A stretch of 42,719 bases of DNA from a bacterium (GTDB lineage: Bacteria; Bdellovibrionota_B; Oligoflexia; Silvanigrellales; Silvanigrellaceae): assembly GCA_009918675.1 (NCBI GenBank), contig RGDM01000025.1, positions 1 to 42,719 of the forward strand, given 5' to 3'. Below, piece after piece: positions 42,008-42,719 of this stretch (position 1 is the stretch's first letter; the number at the start of each line of letters is the position of its first letter). The notes beneath the pieces were generated by a model. That model ran no database searches, had not been told where the DNA came from, and saw only the letters and a list, made by a program, of their open reading frames with translations. The position numbers were made by a program, and so were the translations under genes.

Positions 42008-42719
42008 ATGCGTAAGTTTCGGATGCTATTTTTTGCTCTTGTTTTGCTGTTTGTAAGGGGAACAGCAAGCGCCAGCTGCCAAGGAATCGGTTTTCTCATT
42101 TTGCGCAGTTCAGCTGTGAAGGAAAAAGTTTATACGCCATTTGAAGCGCTTTCTTGCCTCAAAGAGGGCGTTCTTTCGCATGGTTTAGTTGACTACAATC
42201 CTCTCACTGCGAACCAGCCTCGTGATCTGCAGGATCTCACAAAAAGACTCTCTGAACTTGAGCTGCGCACACCGCGTGGGGTGGTTATTTTTGCTTACAG
42301 CGAAACGGGGAAATTTGCTGCCAAACTCGCAAGCCTTAATCCACATGTTAAAGGTCTTTTTTTGATGGACCCGATGGATGGAACTCCTCCGTTTTCGCCG
42401 GCAAAACGCTTTCCAGTTTTTCTTGATGAAAATTTTCCTCAACTCAATATCCCAACAACAGTTCTTGAGAGTGAGTTTGGAAGCAAAAGCAAACGTCTCG
42501 GGTATTCTTGTGTGACAAAAGAAATGGGCCCAGAACATTTCTATAACTTCATTCATCCAGCGTCGTTGAATCGAGTGCTTATGCCGGGCCTGGGCCATGC
42601 TGATTTTTTGAAGCGTGAAGGGATCACCCTTGTTGATTTGATGTGTGGAGGTGGGGTGGTTCCGCGCGACGAAGCCTTTGCGCGGGTTGTAGACCAATGG
42701 AGTCAATTTGTGAGCACCA
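42008..42719 (+). CDS. Chlorophyllase-like alpha/beta hydrolase, exported (3' partial)
   Basis: This frame runs off the right edge, leaving 237 codons. It starts with a signal peptide (MRKFRMLFFALVLLFVRGTASA) behind GGAG at 9 bases; an in-frame ATG at 41993 is possible. The middle has VVIFAYSETGKFAAKLASL, a variant of the nucleophile elbow of chlorophyllase-type hydrolases, and VKGLFLMDPMDGTPPFSP, which matches their DPVDG block. IPTTVLESEFG and PGLGHADFL, with a likely catalytic His, follow. The natural substrate is unlikely to be chlorophyll; a lipid or ester is a guess. A competing antisense frame (42185-42706) is a shadow. Confidence 0.7.
   Translation, partial: MRKFRMLFFALVLLFVRGTASASCQGIGFLILRSSAVKEKVYTPFEALSCLKEGVLSHGLVDYNPLTANQPRDLQDLTKRLSELELRTPRGVVIFAYSETGKFAAKLASLNPHVKGLFLMDPMDGTPPFSPAKRFPVFLDENFPQLNIPTTVLESEFGSKSKRLGYSCVTKEMGPEHFYNFIHPASLNRVLMPGLGHADFLKREGITLVDLMCGGGVVPRDEAFARVVDQWSQFVST

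Noticed and set aside
42185..42706. 173-residue minus-strand frame at the right edge
   Set aside because: It is antisense to the hydrolase frame with signal peptide and family motifs; its own sequence has no recognisable features.

Overview
This window looks like a chromosomal segment of a Gram-negative bacterium. It has a lipid A-type acyltransferase, a family 9 (heptosyltransferase-like) glycosyltransferase, many lipobox and Tat-signal proteins, a type IV pilin and an outer-membrane beta-barrel candidate. The mix of many orphan lipoproteins, a collagen-repeat protein and a B12-dependent ribonucleotide reductase among ordinary housekeeping genes suggests Bdellovibrionota/Oligoflexia or a related deltaproteobacterial lineage. 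That placement is an inference from gene content; no rRNA is present. I see no insertion sequences, phage genes or CRISPR arrays.

Layout. 0-6 kb: a 5'-truncated sn-glycerol-1-phosphate dehydrogenase-like gene, a lipoprotein, a membrane protein overlapping a GT9 glycosyltransferase, scpA, and an unrecognised 403-residue protein. 6.3-7.8 kb: rplM-rpsI with a clear terminator, then three DnaA-box-like 9-mers, a bidirectional terminator and an unlisted 36-residue Arg/Lys-rich gene. 7.9-10.4 kb (minus): surE, a KamA/EpmB-type radical SAM gene and a pilin. 10.4-14.3 kb (plus): a glutaminyl cyclase, cobU, ubiE, a malate dehydrogenase and a MazG-like gene. 14.3-16.4 kb (minus): fur followed by a pyruvate-kinase-like gene with altered catalytic residues. 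16.6-22.4 kb: prc, a glutathione peroxidase, an outer-membrane protein, an LpxL-type acyltransferase, a periplasmic PrxQ and a lipoprotein.

22.6-26.9 kb holds the most unusual unit: a tightly packed CheA-like, CheW and chemoreceptor trio. Its CheA has lost the phospho-accepting histidine and the key kinase-box residues, and no CheY, CheB or CheR lies beside it. 26.9-34.3 kb: a tocopherol-cyclase-like lipoprotein, class II nrdJ overlapping an HPF/cold-shock fusion, lon, a secreted protein with six near-identical 14-residue repeats, and tRNA-Thr(GGT). 34.5-42.7 kb: a collagen-like protein, two orphan lipoproteins, a minus-strand set of three exported proteins (a CxCH/MPP lipoprotein, a Tat lipoprotein and a Tat protein), a phosphoribosyltransferase, and a chlorophyllase-like hydrolase cut by the right edge.

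Gene starts were chosen from visible Shine-Dalgarno sequences, overlaps with neighbours and family N-termini. All functional names rest on motif recognition by eye; no database search was run.
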